Below, one piece after another: positions 18,679-27,385 of a stretch of 64,000 nucleotides of DNA (position 1 is the stretch's first letter; each line of letters begins with the position of its first letter). Below the pieces are notes generated by a model. That model saw only the letters and a list, made by a program, of their open reading frames with translations, was not told where the DNA came from and searched no databases. Source of the stretch: Elizabethkingia bruuniana (GTDB lineage: Bacteria; Bacteroidota; Bacteroidia; Flavobacteriales; Weeksellaceae); assembly GCF_002024805.1 (NCBI RefSeq), contig NZ_CP014337.1, forward strand, positions 496,001-560,000, written 5' to 3'. Position numbers and translations under genes: made by a program.

Positions 18679-19557
18679 ATGAAAAAAGCAATATTAATGG
18701 CATCCGTAGTGCTTGCCCTGTATTCTTGTAAGAAAGAAACCGATAAGCTTAGCAGTGGAGCAACTGAACAGACCTCGGAAAACCCGAAATCTGCAAATAA
18801 AATAGTAACCCTAAGCGGCGGAATTACGGAGATAGTAAGTGCGTTAGGACATGAAAGTGAAATCGTGGGAACAGACGTTACCAGTACATATCCTGAGACT
18901 CTGAAAACAACAACTAAAGATTTGGGACATGTAAGATCTATGACTATAGAGCCGATTATGGCATTAAGTCCAACATTGATCTTAGCTTCCGATAAAGATC
19001 TAAATCCGGAATTATTGAGTAAGATAAAATCTTCAGGAATCAAGGCTGAACTTTTGACTCAGGAATTTTCTGTAGAAGGGACTAAAAAGTTAATAGAACA
19101 AGTTGCAAAGGCTATAGGAAATACAGACTATCAGAAGCTTAATGACAAAATCGATGCAGATATGAAGCAGGTACAGTCATTGGCAAAAAAGCCTAAAGTA
19201 TTATTCATTTATGCAAGAGGGAACAACCTGATGGTGGCAGGTAAGAACACTCCAATGGAAAAGCTGATTACACTGGCTGGTGGTGAAAATGCAATCAATG
19301 AGTTTGACGATTTTAAACCTCTTACACCAGAAGCGGTTGTAAAAGCTAATCCGGATATTTTGTTCTTATTCAAGAGCGGATTAATGGGAGCGGGAGGAAA
19401 TGAAGCCGTATTAAAAATGCCGGGAGTTGCACAAACCAATGCCGGAAAAAACAAAAAAGTTATTTCTATGGATGGTGGTTTGGCATCGAGCTTTGGTCCA
19501 AGACTGGGGGAAGCAGTGGTTGAATTAAACAAGCTATTGATTGAAAACACAAAGTAA
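18679..19557 (+). CDS. hmuT: Heme ABC transporter substrate-binding lipoprotein HmuT
   Basis: 292 aa. The N-terminus MKKAILMASVVLALYSCKK is a lipoprotein signal with the acylated Cys at 17. The mature protein has the helical-backbone TroA/BtuF-type fold motifs: IVTLSGGITEIVSALG, IVGTDVTSTYPETL and a C-terminal AVVELNKLL. Family knowledge: HmuT binds heme in the periplasm and delivers it to HmuUV. The gene overlaps hmuU by 17 bp, which supports translational coupling. The heme assignment rests on the adjacent permease, ATPase and HemS-like genes; vitamin B12 or siderophore binding would be the alternative. Confidence 0.88.
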   Translation: MKKAILMASVVLALYSCKKETDKLSSGATEQTSENPKSANKIVTLSGGITEIVSALGHESEIVGTDVTSTYPETLKTTTKDLGHVRSMTIEPIMALSPTLILASDKDLNPELLSKIKSSGIKAELLTQEFSVEGTKKLIEQVAKAIGNTDYQKLNDKIDADMKQVQSLAKKPKVLFIYARGNNLMVAGKNTPMEKLITLAGGENAINEFDDFKPLTPEAVVKANPDILFLFKSGLMGAGGNEAVLKMPGVAQTNAGKNKKVISMDGGLASSFGPRLGEAVVELNKLLIENTK

Positions 19558-20581
19558 ATTATATTTTTATCTTGTATCAGGCGGGCTTTTACTAATAGTT
19601 CTTGCAGTAATTGCCCTTTATGTTGGGGTTTATGATTTTGGAGGACACTCACCATTTACAGTATTATGGAAAGTAATCATGCAGGATCCGCAGCTGGCAG
19701 TTAGCGACAAATACATTTTATGGGATGTCAGGCTTTCACGGATTGTAATGGCCATATTAGTAGGTAGTATGCTGGCAGTATCGGGGACAGCATTGCAGGG
19801 ACTTTTCAAAAATCCTCTGGCAACAGGAGATTTAATAGGACTAACATCCGGAGCTACACTGATGGCAGCAATAGCAATAGTATTAGGAAGTAGTTTCAGA
19901 GCTTATCTTCCGGAAGCAGTGCAGTTTTCATTGGTAGGTTTGTCTGCATTTGTCGGAGCTTTACTCTCCATGCTGTTGGTATACAGGATATCTACAAGCG
20001 GCGGGAAAACCAATGTTGTAATGATGCTCCTTACTGGTGTTGCTATTACGGCTATAGGCTTCTCCATTACAGGTTTCCTTATTTATATATCAAAGGATGA
20101 TCAGTTAAGAGACCTTACTTTCTGGAATTTAGGAAGCTTGGCTGCAGCAACCTGGACCAAGAATCTGGTTTTGCTGTTTGTTTTGTTAATTTCTTATTTT
20201 ATACTGATGCCTAAAGGAAAAGCATTGAATGCTATGATGCTGGGAGAAAAAGATGCTCAGCATTTGGGGATTAATGTAGAAAAGCTAAAAAAGCAGATTG
20301 TAGTAATTACAGCACTTATGGTAGGTACCTGTGTTGCTTTTTCAGGAGCCATAGGATTTGTAGGACTCATTGTACCATATATCCTCAGGCTGCTGTTTAA
20401 ATCCAATTACTACTTTATATTGCCATTGTCAGCGGTATTCGGAGCGGTATTGTTATTGGTAGCCGATACATTCAGCAGAAGTATAGTAGCACCTTCGGAG
20501 CTGCCAATCGGAATTCTGACGGCGCTAATGGGAGGACCTATTTTTATTGCAATTTTAATGAAACATAAAAAGTCTTTATAA
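19541..20581 (+). CDS. hmuU: Heme ABC transporter permease HmuU (FecCD family)
   Basis: 346 aa with about ten hydrophobic segments. Family motifs include WDVRLSRIVMAILVGSMLAVSGTALQGLFKNPLA near residue 60 and GAIGFVGLIVPYILRLL near 270, both diagnostic of FecCD/BtuC permeases. It works as a dimer in the inner membrane, passing heme from HmuT to the cytoplasm. The start ATG lies inside the end of hmuT, and its stop overlaps the hmuV start by one base, so the three genes are translated as a unit. Confidence 0.9.
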   Translation: MKTQSKLYFYLVSGGLLLIVLAVIALYVGVYDFGGHSPFTVLWKVIMQDPQLAVSDKYILWDVRLSRIVMAILVGSMLAVSGTALQGLFKNPLATGDLIGLTSGATLMAAIAIVLGSSFRAYLPEAVQFSLVGLSAFVGALLSMLLVYRISTSGGKTNVVMMLLTGVAITAIGFSITGFLIYISKDDQLRDLTFWNLGSLAAATWTKNLVLLFVLLISYFILMPKGKALNAMMLGEKDAQHLGINVEKLKKQIVVITALMVGTCVAFSGAIGFVGLIVPYILRLLFKSNYYFILPLSAVFGAVLLLVADTFSRSIVAPSELPIGILTALMGGPIFIAILMKHKKSL

Positions 20582-21357
20582 TGATAAAAGCGCATCATAT
20601 CAGTTATCTGCATAAGAAATTCCATATTCTGGACGGCGTAGATGTGTCAGTAGAATATGGAGAATTTTTAGCTATTGTCGGACCCAACGGAGCCGGAAAA
20701 TCAAGCCTTCTGAGTGTTCTGGCCAATGAAGTGAAGCAAGATAAAAAACAGCAGATTTTATTTAAAGGCAAACTTATTTCTGATTGGGGAATCCAGGAAA
20801 TATCAAAACATAAAGCCAAGTTTTCCCAGCATAACAGTAACGATATTCCTTTGCAGGTAAAAGATGTTGTAATGATGGGACGCTACCCGTATTTCGATGG
20901 TCAGCCTAAAAAAGAAGACTGGGAAGCGATGAGCAAAATGCTGCTGGAAACAGATATTGTTCATCTTAAAGACAGAGACTACAATACCCTGTCGGGTGGA
21001 GAAAAACAAAGAGTACATCTTTCCCGGGTAATGGCACAACTTGAAAATGAAGTAGCCCACAAGCTTTTATTTCTGGATGAGCCTCTGAATAATCTGGACA
21101 TAAAATATCAGTACCGTGCATTGGAAAGCATTAAGAATTTTACCAAACGAGCCAATTCAGCTATTGTAGTATTACACGATCTGAATCTTGCGGCTCAGTT
21201 TGCGGATAAAATCTTACTGATGAAAAACGGAAGAGTAGCTGCCTGTGGTAAACCTAATGAGGTTTTCACAAAGGAAAGAATAAGTGATACTTATAATTTT
21301 CCGTGTAGTATATGTAAAAACCCGATAAATGACACACCAATGATTATTTTTGGATAA
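20581..21357 (+). CDS. hmuV: Heme ABC transporter ATP-binding protein HmuV
   Basis: 258 aa. It has a Walker A motif GPNGAGKSS (34-42), Q-loop region, ABC signature LSGGEKQRV near 138, Walker B LLFLDEPLNNLD near 160, and a switch His in VVLHDLNLAAQFAD. This is the nucleotide-binding subunit that powers HmuU. The length matches HmuV/BtuD. It starts at the last base of the hmuU stop codon. The operon continues into the methyltransferase gene after two bases. Confidence 0.92.
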   Translation: MIKAHHISYLHKKFHILDGVDVSVEYGEFLAIVGPNGAGKSSLLSVLANEVKQDKKQQILFKGKLISDWGIQEISKHKAKFSQHNSNDIPLQVKDVVMMGRYPYFDGQPKKEDWEAMSKMLLETDIVHLKDRDYNTLSGGEKQRVHLSRVMAQLENEVAHKLLFLDEPLNNLDIKYQYRALESIKNFTKRANSAIVVLHDLNLAAQFADKILLMKNGRVAACGKPNEVFTKERISDTYNFPCSICKNPINDTPMIIFG

Positions 21358-21359
21358 CT

Positions 21360-22010
21360 ATGAATACAGAAGATCTGAAATTACTGGCCAAAAATCTGGC
21401 CAATCCTGAAGGCGAGAAAGGGATAGAAATAGCTGAAATGATGGATACAACCAATATTTCTATGACTATGGAAAGTATTGCAGCTTTAGAGCTCGATGAT
21501 TCTGATAGAATATTAGAGATAGGACATGGTAATGCCGGACATCTGAAACAGTTACTAAAATTAGCTGATGATCTTAACTATACGGGATTAGATATCTCCG
21601 AAACGATGAGGGATCAAGCTTTACGGAAAAATATAAAATTTGAAAACCAATCGCAGTTTTTTGTTTATGACGGACAAAATATACCTTTTGTTGAACAGAG
21701 TTTTGATAAAATTTTCACAGTAAATACTTTGTATTTCTGGAAAGAACCACAAGCTTTCCTAGAAGAAATTTACAGGGTACTGAGAAACAACGGAACATTT
21801 GTTCTTACTTTCGGGCATAAAGATTTTATGAGCAATTTGCCATTTACCCAATATGGCTTTCAGCTTTATCATACTGAAGATGTTGAAAAGCTTATTGCTA
21901 AAAGTCAATTTGTACAGGTAAAACTGTTGCAGAAAGAAGAATGGATACCCGGTAAAACAGGAGATGGTCCTGTTAAAAGAAACTATACAATATTAACCTT
22001 AAAAAAATAA
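21360..22010 (+). CDS. Class I SAM-dependent methyltransferase in the heme operon
   Basis: 216 aa. A methyltransferase-11-type fold is indicated by motif I ILEIGHGNAGHLKQLL (about 56-71), the acidic residue in YTGLDISETM, and post-motif segments FDKIFTVNTLYFWKEPQAFLEEIYRVLRNNGTFVLTF. It likely transfers a methyl group from S-adenosylmethionine to an unknown small molecule. It lies between hmuV (2-bp gap) and the hemS-like gene (4-bp gap), so it is clearly in the heme operon, although methyltransferases are not standard members of Hmu clusters. A role in modifying heme or a heme breakdown product is possible but unproven. Confidence 0.85.
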   Translation: MNTEDLKLLAKNLANPEGEKGIEIAEMMDTTNISMTMESIAALELDDSDRILEIGHGNAGHLKQLLKLADDLNYTGLDISETMRDQALRKNIKFENQSQFFVYDGQNIPFVEQSFDKIFTVNTLYFWKEPQAFLEEIYRVLRNNGTFVLTFGHKDFMSNLPFTQYGFQLYHTEDVEKLIAKSQFVQVKLLQKEEWIPGKTGDGPVKRNYTILTLKK

Positions 22011-22014
22011 TATA

Positions 22015-23043
22015 ATGAATACATTAGTCGGAGATTTAAAAGAAAAGTGGACCCAACTGAAAGCAGAAACACCACATCTTAGAATCAGAAATGCAGCAGA
22101 ACAATTAGGGGTTAGCGAAGCCGATTTACTGGTAACCAATATAGGTGAAGGTGTTACGGTTCTGAATCCTGATTTTGCAGGAATTTTAACCGATGTTGAA
22201 CAGCTGGGAAAAGTAATGGCTTTAACCAGAAACGATGAATGTGTACACGAAAGAAAAGGAACTTATCTGAATGGCGATTTCAGCAGTCCGCATGCACAAT
22301 TATTTGTTGGTGAAGATATTGACCTTAGAATATTCCTGAACTCATGGAAGCATGCTTTTGCAGTAGTAGAAGGAGATAAGAAAAGTTTACAATTCTTTGG
22401 TAAAGACGGACTGGCACTTCACAAAATATATTTAACAAAAGACAGCAATGCAGATGCTTTCGATACTATTACAGACAAGTATAAAGCAGATGTACAGAAT
22501 CAGGAGTTTGTATTTGAAGCATTAGCGCCAAAAGCAGCTGAAAAACCGGATACTGATATCGATGTGGAAGCTTTCCGTAAAGAATGGTCTGAGCTGAAAG
22601 ATACTCATGATTTCTTTGCGATGACAAGAAAATATGGTGTGACAAGAACACAGGCATTACGTCTGGCTTCAGATGAATTTGTAACGAAGATTGATCCTAA
22701 AAAAGTCGTAACCTTACTGGAAACTGCATCTGAAAGAAAATTGCCGATAATGGTGTTTGTAGGAAATCGCGGGATTATCCAGATCCATACAGGAGAAGTA
22801 AACAAAGTATTGTGGTACAATACCTGGATCAATGTAATGGATCCTGACTTCAATCTTCATCTGGATACCGAAAAAATTGCCGAAGCATGGGTGGTGAAGA
22901 AACCTACGGAGGACGGTTTGGTACATGCAGTGGAGGTATTCAATAAAGATGGTGAATTCATTGCACAGTTCTTCGGAAAAAGAAAACCGGGAATCCCTGA
23001 ATTACAAGAGTGGAAAGACCTTGTAGCTGAACTAGAAAAATAA
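22015..23043 (+). CDS. hmuS: Hemin-degrading/heme-trafficking factor, HemS/HmuS/ChuS family
   Basis: 342 aa, the usual length for HemS/ChuS. Two homologous halves are visible: LKEKWTQLKAETPHLRIRNAAEQLGVSEADLLVT at the N-terminus and FRKEWSELKDTHDFFAMTRKYGVTRTQALRLA near 190. The motif DECVHERKG and the second-half NVMDPDFNLHLD are typical. Family members bind cytosolic heme and either break it down or pass it on. It is the last gene of the hmuTUV operon and is followed by a terminator. Whether this copy degrades heme cannot be decided from sequence. Confidence 0.9.
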   Translation: MNTLVGDLKEKWTQLKAETPHLRIRNAAEQLGVSEADLLVTNIGEGVTVLNPDFAGILTDVEQLGKVMALTRNDECVHERKGTYLNGDFSSPHAQLFVGEDIDLRIFLNSWKHAFAVVEGDKKSLQFFGKDGLALHKIYLTKDSNADAFDTITDKYKADVQNQEFVFEALAPKAAEKPDTDIDVEAFRKEWSELKDTHDFFAMTRKYGVTRTQALRLASDEFVTKIDPKKVVTLLETASERKLPIMVFVGNRGIIQIHTGEVNKVLWYNTWINVMDPDFNLHLDTEKIAEAWVVKKPTEDGLVHAVEVFNKDGEFIAQFFGKRKPGIPELQEWKDLVAELEK

Positions 23044-23069
23044 AATATCTAAGCTAAATTTAAATGTTG

Positions 23070-23110
23070 AGGCCGTTGAGAATCATTGCATTTCAAAGCG
23101 GCCTTTTTTA
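23070..23110 (+). terminator. Rho-independent terminator after the heme operon
   Basis: GGCCGTTGA pairs with TCAA-AG-CGGCC around a 13-nt loop and is followed by six T. Confidence 0.8.
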
Positions 23111-23140
23111 TTGTAAATTGGTATTTAAATTATACTTTTA
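23111..23140 (+). promoter_or_regulatory. Possible promoter of the ChaN-like gene
   Basis: TTG at 23111-23113, 19 nt, then TACTTTTA at 23133-23140, one mismatch from the TAnnTTTG box. It lies just after the heme operon terminator and 8 bp before the ATG. Confidence 0.4.
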
Positions 23141-23148
23141 TTTAAGAG

Positions 23149-24021
23149 ATGAGAAAATTACTTTTTGCCTTTGCGATGCTCTGTATCAGTGGAATAAAAG
23201 CACAGCAATTCGATGCTTATAAGTTTTATAATAAAAAAGGAAAAGCTGTAAAGGCTGAGAAAATTGTCAAACAGCTATCCGATTACGATGTGGTATTGTT
23301 TGGCGAATTACATAACAATTCCATCGTTCACTGGTTACAGTTGAAGTTTACAGAAGCTTTGTATCAGCAGAAAAATAACCAGCTGATTTTGGGGGCTGAG
23401 ATGTTTGAAAGAGATAACCAGCCACAGCTGGATCGTTATTTGTCTGGTAAATTGGACCCTAAGAGTATGAAAGACTCTGTCCGTTTGTGGAATAACTATA
23501 TTACAGATTACAAACCGCTTTTAGACTTTGCAAAAGCTAAAAACCTGAAATTTATAGCCGGCAATATTCCGAGAAAGTACGCTTCTCAGGTAGCGAAACA
23601 AGGACTGGAATCATTGAATACGTTGGATGCTAAGGAGAAAACTTATATGGCAGCTTTGCCTGTAAAGGTAACATTGGATACACCAGGGTATAAGGAAATG
23701 AAAACCATGATGGGAGACCATGCTGATGATCTGAAAGTCATGAATTTTATTTCTGCTCAGGCTGTAAAAGATGCTACAATGGCCGAGTCAATTATTAAGA
23801 ATTTAGAACCCGGAAAAACTTTTATTCACTACAATGGAAATTATCACAGCAAAGAGTATGGAGGCATTTACTGGTATCTGAAACAAAGAAATCCTAATCT
23901 AAAGATTGCTGTGATTTCTGTTTTTGAATCAGAAACTCCAAAATTGTCTGTACCTGAAAAAGATTATATCCCCACAGATTTTAACCTGATTGTTCCCGCA
24001 GATATGACGAAGACCTATTAG
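23149..24021 (+). CDS. ChaN-like heme-binding protein
   Basis: 290 aa. An N-terminal signal (MRKLLFAFAMLCISGIKAQ) is followed by the ChaN/Tiki-type fold: DYDVVLFGELHNNSIVHWLQ near 45-65, GAEMFERDNQPQLDRYLSG near 85-105, and HYNGNYHSKEYGGIYWYL near 226-243. ChaN from Campylobacter is an iron-regulated lipoprotein that binds stacked heme. Here there is no clear lipobox Cys, so the protein is probably periplasmic. Its place directly after the hmu operon supports a role in heme capture. It has its own promoter and terminator. Confidence 0.82.
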   Translation: MRKLLFAFAMLCISGIKAQQFDAYKFYNKKGKAVKAEKIVKQLSDYDVVLFGELHNNSIVHWLQLKFTEALYQQKNNQLILGAEMFERDNQPQLDRYLSGKLDPKSMKDSVRLWNNYITDYKPLLDFAKAKNLKFIAGNIPRKYASQVAKQGLESLNTLDAKEKTYMAALPVKVTLDTPGYKEMKTMMGDHADDLKVMNFISAQAVKDATMAESIIKNLEPGKTFIHYNGNYHSKEYGGIYWYLKQRNPNLKIAVISVFESETPKLSVPEKDYIPTDFNLIVPADMTKTY

Positions 24022-24060
24022 GAGTTACTCACCTTTATAGCTCATAGAATAAATAAAACA

Positions 24061-24096
24061 AAAAAACTCATAGGCTATACGGCCTGTGAGTTTTTT
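24061..24096. terminator. Bidirectional terminator between chaN-like and mazG-like genes
   Basis: AAAAAACTCATAGGC and GCCTGTGAGTTTTTT form a stem of about 15 bp with one G-U pair. T-runs occur on both strands, so it can end transcription of the two convergent genes. Confidence 0.8.
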
Positions 24097-24159
24097 ACTT
24101 CTAATGCCTCGTAGGTCTCCCATATCTATGAGGTTTGTTATATCCTTATATATAATCAG

Positions 24160-24250
24160 TGTCACTCTGAGCGAAGTCGAAGAGCCATTATAGATATTAT
24201 ACTCCTGTTTATATTTAAAACATACAGGAGGCACGGGTGTGACGCCCGCG
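24160..24250. repeat. Possible REP-like dispersed repeat cluster
   Basis: The stretch holds TGAGCGAAGTCGAAG at 24168-24182, an inverted repeat CTCCTGT/ACAGGAG (24202-24208 with 24224-24230), and CGGGTGTGACGCCCG at 24235-24249. From memory, the first element resembles dispersed intergenic repeats seen in many genomes. It does not look like coding DNA, and its GC content is above the flanking sequence. Confidence 0.45.
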
Positions 24251-24264
24251 ACAACTTTAGTTTT

Positions 24265-24585
24265 TTATTTTAATAACTTTTCAGTTTTTGTTAAAAAAAA
24301 TCCAATAGCTTCCTCAGCATCTATATTCATTCTGTCAGCTAAAATAATCAACCACCAGATACATTCGCCTAATTTATGTTCGAGTTCTGTGTCTGTATTC
24401 TTTGCAATCCAGCGCTTTTGTTGAGACATAGTGTGACGTCCGACTAAACCGGCATCTGTCAAAAATGCTAATGCATCTTCCTCAATAGTCCATTCACTAC
24501 CATGATTTTGTCTTTCCAATTGATGGTAACTTTCCCGTATTTTTTTCGAACGTTCAATAATTTCCTTAAAGTTAATATTTGCCAT
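24265..24585 (-). CDS. MazG-like nucleotide pyrophosphohydrolase-related protein
   Basis: 106 aa. The C-terminal half contains ELEHKLGECIWWLIILADRMNIDAEEAIGFFLTKTEKLL, which resembles the helical MazG/all-alpha NTP-PPase fold (E..xxE followed by a D-containing helix). The N-terminus (NFKEIIERSKKIRESYHQLE) also fits. Such proteins hydrolyse non-canonical nucleoside triphosphates. The acidic ligands are not all in canonical spacing, so activity is uncertain. It is a stand-alone minus-strand gene, 95 bp downstream of the M16 gene end, and ends toward a bidirectional terminator. Confidence 0.7.
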   Translation of the reverse strand: MANINFKEIIERSKKIRESYHQLERQNHGSEWTIEEDALAFLTDAGLVGRHTMSQQKRWIAKNTDTELEHKLGECIWWLIILADRMNIDAEEAIGFFLTKTEKLLK

Positions 24586-24679
24586 TTTATAATTTTTTTA
24601 TGATAGAACTTTCATAAAATTATATAAATAATATGAAGCATAATAATTTTTATTATTCTAACCTTATCCGGACGTTATA

Positions 24680-27385
24680 CTACTGAATAAGCTGTGCGTC
24701 TACACTTTTAACAGAGCTTAGAATAGTATTGATATCATCCACAGTAATCGAATTAATTAATGATTTATAATTCTCCAAATCTTCAATATTAAGCTGATCT
24801 ATACAGCTTTGAACAATTTCCTTTTCTTTTGAATAAGGATCATTTATTTTTTCGGTCATAGAAATCAGAAAAGCTTTCTTGCTATTCTCTAATGCATGAG
24901 CGTCAGCAGAATCTTTCATGAGGTTTAAGAACAGATTTTTCAGAAACGGGATATCTTCTTTTTCGCTTCGGAATTTTACGATAAAAGAAACTGAAGGAAC
25001 AGGGTAAGTTTTGTACTCACAACTGACAGATGGTGAATAAACCTTCCCATACTTATTTCTTGCTGTTTCAAAAAAACGGGCTTGCAATAATTCCTTTGCA
25101 AGTTGTATGGCATATATGTTTTTTGCAGAGGGAATAACTGGTGATTTGGTAATCAATGTAACGTCTTTTCTTGTCTGGTTTTCAGGTGCGAAATCTTTAT
25201 TCAAAATAGCAGGGGAGCTGTCTGACTGCCATTGCAGTATCTGATGATCGGGTTTATAAGCTCCAAAATATTTTGTGACTAAATCCTTTGTCTGGTGTAT
25301 ATTAAAGTTTCCCGAGATCAGAACGGCTCGGTTGTTAGTATTCCGGAATACCTGATCATAAAATGCAAATAGCTTCTTAATATCGAGTTTTTTTAGTTCC
25401 TGCTTTGTAAGGTTTTTATTTTCAGTGTTTCTGTAGTTGCCCAGAAACAATTCTTCTGCCTGCTGAAACCTGGCATATTCATTTTCTGAAACCTGTTCTT
25501 CCTTATCATCTTCCAGGAGTTTTTGTTTAATATCATCTTTGAAATCTTCAATAGGCAATACATAATTGTATACTGAATGGTACAATAATTTGAATGCCAA
25601 TTCCATATTCTCATCCGGAGCAGTTATCCGGATTTCATTAGAATAACTGCCAATATAAGAAGAATATGAGATGCTATTCTGAGACAAAATATCAGAAAGA
25701 ATATTGTATTTGTAAGATTTAATCCCAATCTGATTAGCATAATAATTCAGATCCTTGTAGAATGGATATTTGTGATCCGAAAGCTGCGAAAATCCGCCTC
25801 TTCCATAGTATATAATCGTATTTTTCTCTGCTTTGCTGTCAGGTGCCAGTATAACATCAATTCCGTTGGAAAGTTTTATTAGAGAGACATTCAGCTGATT
25901 TAATTGTTTTTCACTAATGACTCCGGCAAAAAGTTTTTTTGGAGATTCTATTTTATAATGGATTAGGGGAGCTTCTTTTAAAACCTCTTCTTTTGCAGTT
26001 TCCTGATATTGTATTTTCAAGCCGGATTTTATTCCTGTCTGAAAGCTTTCGGTTAGTTCCTGTTCTGTGATTTTAGATAAACCTGAAGGTGTCTGAATCA
26101 GATTGAAATGTGGCTCTTCAGATAATAAAGAAGAATATGACCTTATCGCTTCTTCTTTTAGTTCATTCAGAATTTTTTGCACGAGAAATCCGCTTTCGGA
26201 GGGAAGGACATACTTGTGCCTGCCTATTATATCTTCGTAATATACAGCAATATCTTTGGCACTGGTTGGCACTGGAGTAAAAGTATTTTTAATTACTTTT
26301 TGCTTTATGGTGTCGAACAACTCCTGCTGAATTTCTGTTTTTTTTACTTGCTCAGAGAGAGCTCCGAGCTGCTCATAGGTTTTATGCAAGCTCGCTTTGT
26401 CCTTTGCCCGAATTTCAAAACCTGAATGGAAAATATTCCCGAGGAACCAATCATCAAAAAATGTTATGTTCTGTAATCCGGTATGCGCTATATTCTGACG
26501 TATTAGTTCTGTATAAAGTTTCTGAATCAGCGTATTTTTTAGATCTTCTGTTTTTTTTTGCGTAACTGCTATCCAGTCGATACTCAACGTTTTTTGTTTT
26601 CCCTGCTGTATGGAAAATACATTTTGTTTCGGTATCAAAGAAGCATAATCTATTGCGGGATTATTTACAGATTGATGATGTGAAAGAGTAGTGTCTTTAA
26701 ATAGGCTTATGATCTTTTTTTCTGTGGCGGATGTATTTATATCACCTACAATTACAATATGAGCATTGCCTGTTGTATACCACTTTCTGAAATAACTTTC
26801 CAATGATGCTTTGTTTATCTTTCGGATATCAGCTTCTGTACCGCCCGGAAGTTTGTTTCTGAAAACGCTGTTTCCTATTTTTTCATGGTAGAAAGGACCC
26901 TCATTTCCTCTGTCCCGAAGCTCTTGAATAATTACATTTTTTTCTTTCTCTATATCATCTTTGCTGACATTGCTGAACAAATCTGAGAAAATATTTTTTC
27001 TGAATATCTCCAGACACATTCCAATATTTTCGGTTGTATTGGGCACTGAAATTTTATAAATTGTAGATTCATAATGGGTAGAAGCATTAAAGTCTCTTTC
27101 CAGTTTTACGCCCAGTTTTTCCAGATTTCCGAACAGGGATTTCTTGAATACCAGATGTTCCAGAAAATGGGCACCACCTGCCTGCTCCGGAGTTTCCATA
27201 AGACTTCCTGCGCTTATAATTAATCTGATCTCTGCACGGGAATTGTCATTTACCGGATGAATAATATAATGAAGTCCGCTTTCATTAATTTTCTTGTCTA
27301 TAACCGGGAAGTTATCCGGAAGTATAGTCTGGGCTTCTGATGTGATAAAACCCAATAAACTCGTTACTAATAAAATCTGCTTCAT
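24680..27385 (-). CDS. M16 family zinc metallopeptidase, two-domain, secreted
   Basis: 901 aa with a signal peptide (MKQILLVTSLLGFITSEAQ). The N-terminal domain carries the inverted zinc motif H73-F-L-E76-H77 and the third ligand E155 in EKNVIIQE, all present, so it should be an active pitrilysin/insulinase-type peptidase. The second half is an inactive-type M16 repeat. Family members take unfolded peptides into a closed chamber and cut them. It is the last gene of a SusC-SusD-lipoprotein-M16 operon (4-bp overlap with the gene before it), so it probably processes peptides in the periplasm after TonB-dependent uptake. Substrate unknown. Confidence 0.9.
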   Translation of the reverse strand: MKQILLVTSLLGFITSEAQTILPDNFPVIDKKINESGLHYIIHPVNDNSRAEIRLIISAGSLMETPEQAGGAHFLEHLVFKKSLFGNLEKLGVKLERDFNASTHYESTIYKISVPNTTENIGMCLEIFRKNIFSDLFSNVSKDDIEKEKNVIIQELRDRGNEGPFYHEKIGNSVFRNKLPGGTEADIRKINKASLESYFRKWYTTGNAHIVIVGDINTSATEKKIISLFKDTTLSHHQSVNNPAIDYASLIPKQNVFSIQQGKQKTLSIDWIAVTQKKTEDLKNTLIQKLYTELIRQNIAHTGLQNITFFDDWFLGNIFHSGFEIRAKDKASLHKTYEQLGALSEQVKKTEIQQELFDTIKQKVIKNTFTPVPTSAKDIAVYYEDIIGRHKYVLPSESGFLVQKILNELKEEAIRSYSSLLSEEPHFNLIQTPSGLSKITEQELTESFQTGIKSGLKIQYQETAKEEVLKEAPLIHYKIESPKKLFAGVISEKQLNQLNVSLIKLSNGIDVILAPDSKAEKNTIIYYGRGGFSQLSDHKYPFYKDLNYYANQIGIKSYKYNILSDILSQNSISYSSYIGSYSNEIRITAPDENMELAFKLLYHSVYNYVLPIEDFKDDIKQKLLEDDKEEQVSENEYARFQQAEELFLGNYRNTENKNLTKQELKKLDIKKLFAFYDQVFRNTNNRAVLISGNFNIHQTKDLVTKYFGAYKPDHQILQWQSDSSPAILNKDFAPENQTRKDVTLITKSPVIPSAKNIYAIQLAKELLQARFFETARNKYGKVYSPSVSCEYKTYPVPSVSFIVKFRSEKEDIPFLKNLFLNLMKDSADAHALENSKKAFLISMTEKINDPYSKEKEIVQSCIDQLNIEDLENYKSLINSITVDDINTILSSVKSVDAQLIQ

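Noticed and set aside
19541-19557. Frameshift between hmuT and hmuU
   Set aside because: A 17-bp overlap with intact proteins on both sides is normal translational coupling.
24239-24424. 61-codon plus-strand frame across the mazG-like gene
   Set aside because: Opposite-strand shadow of a gene with better family support.
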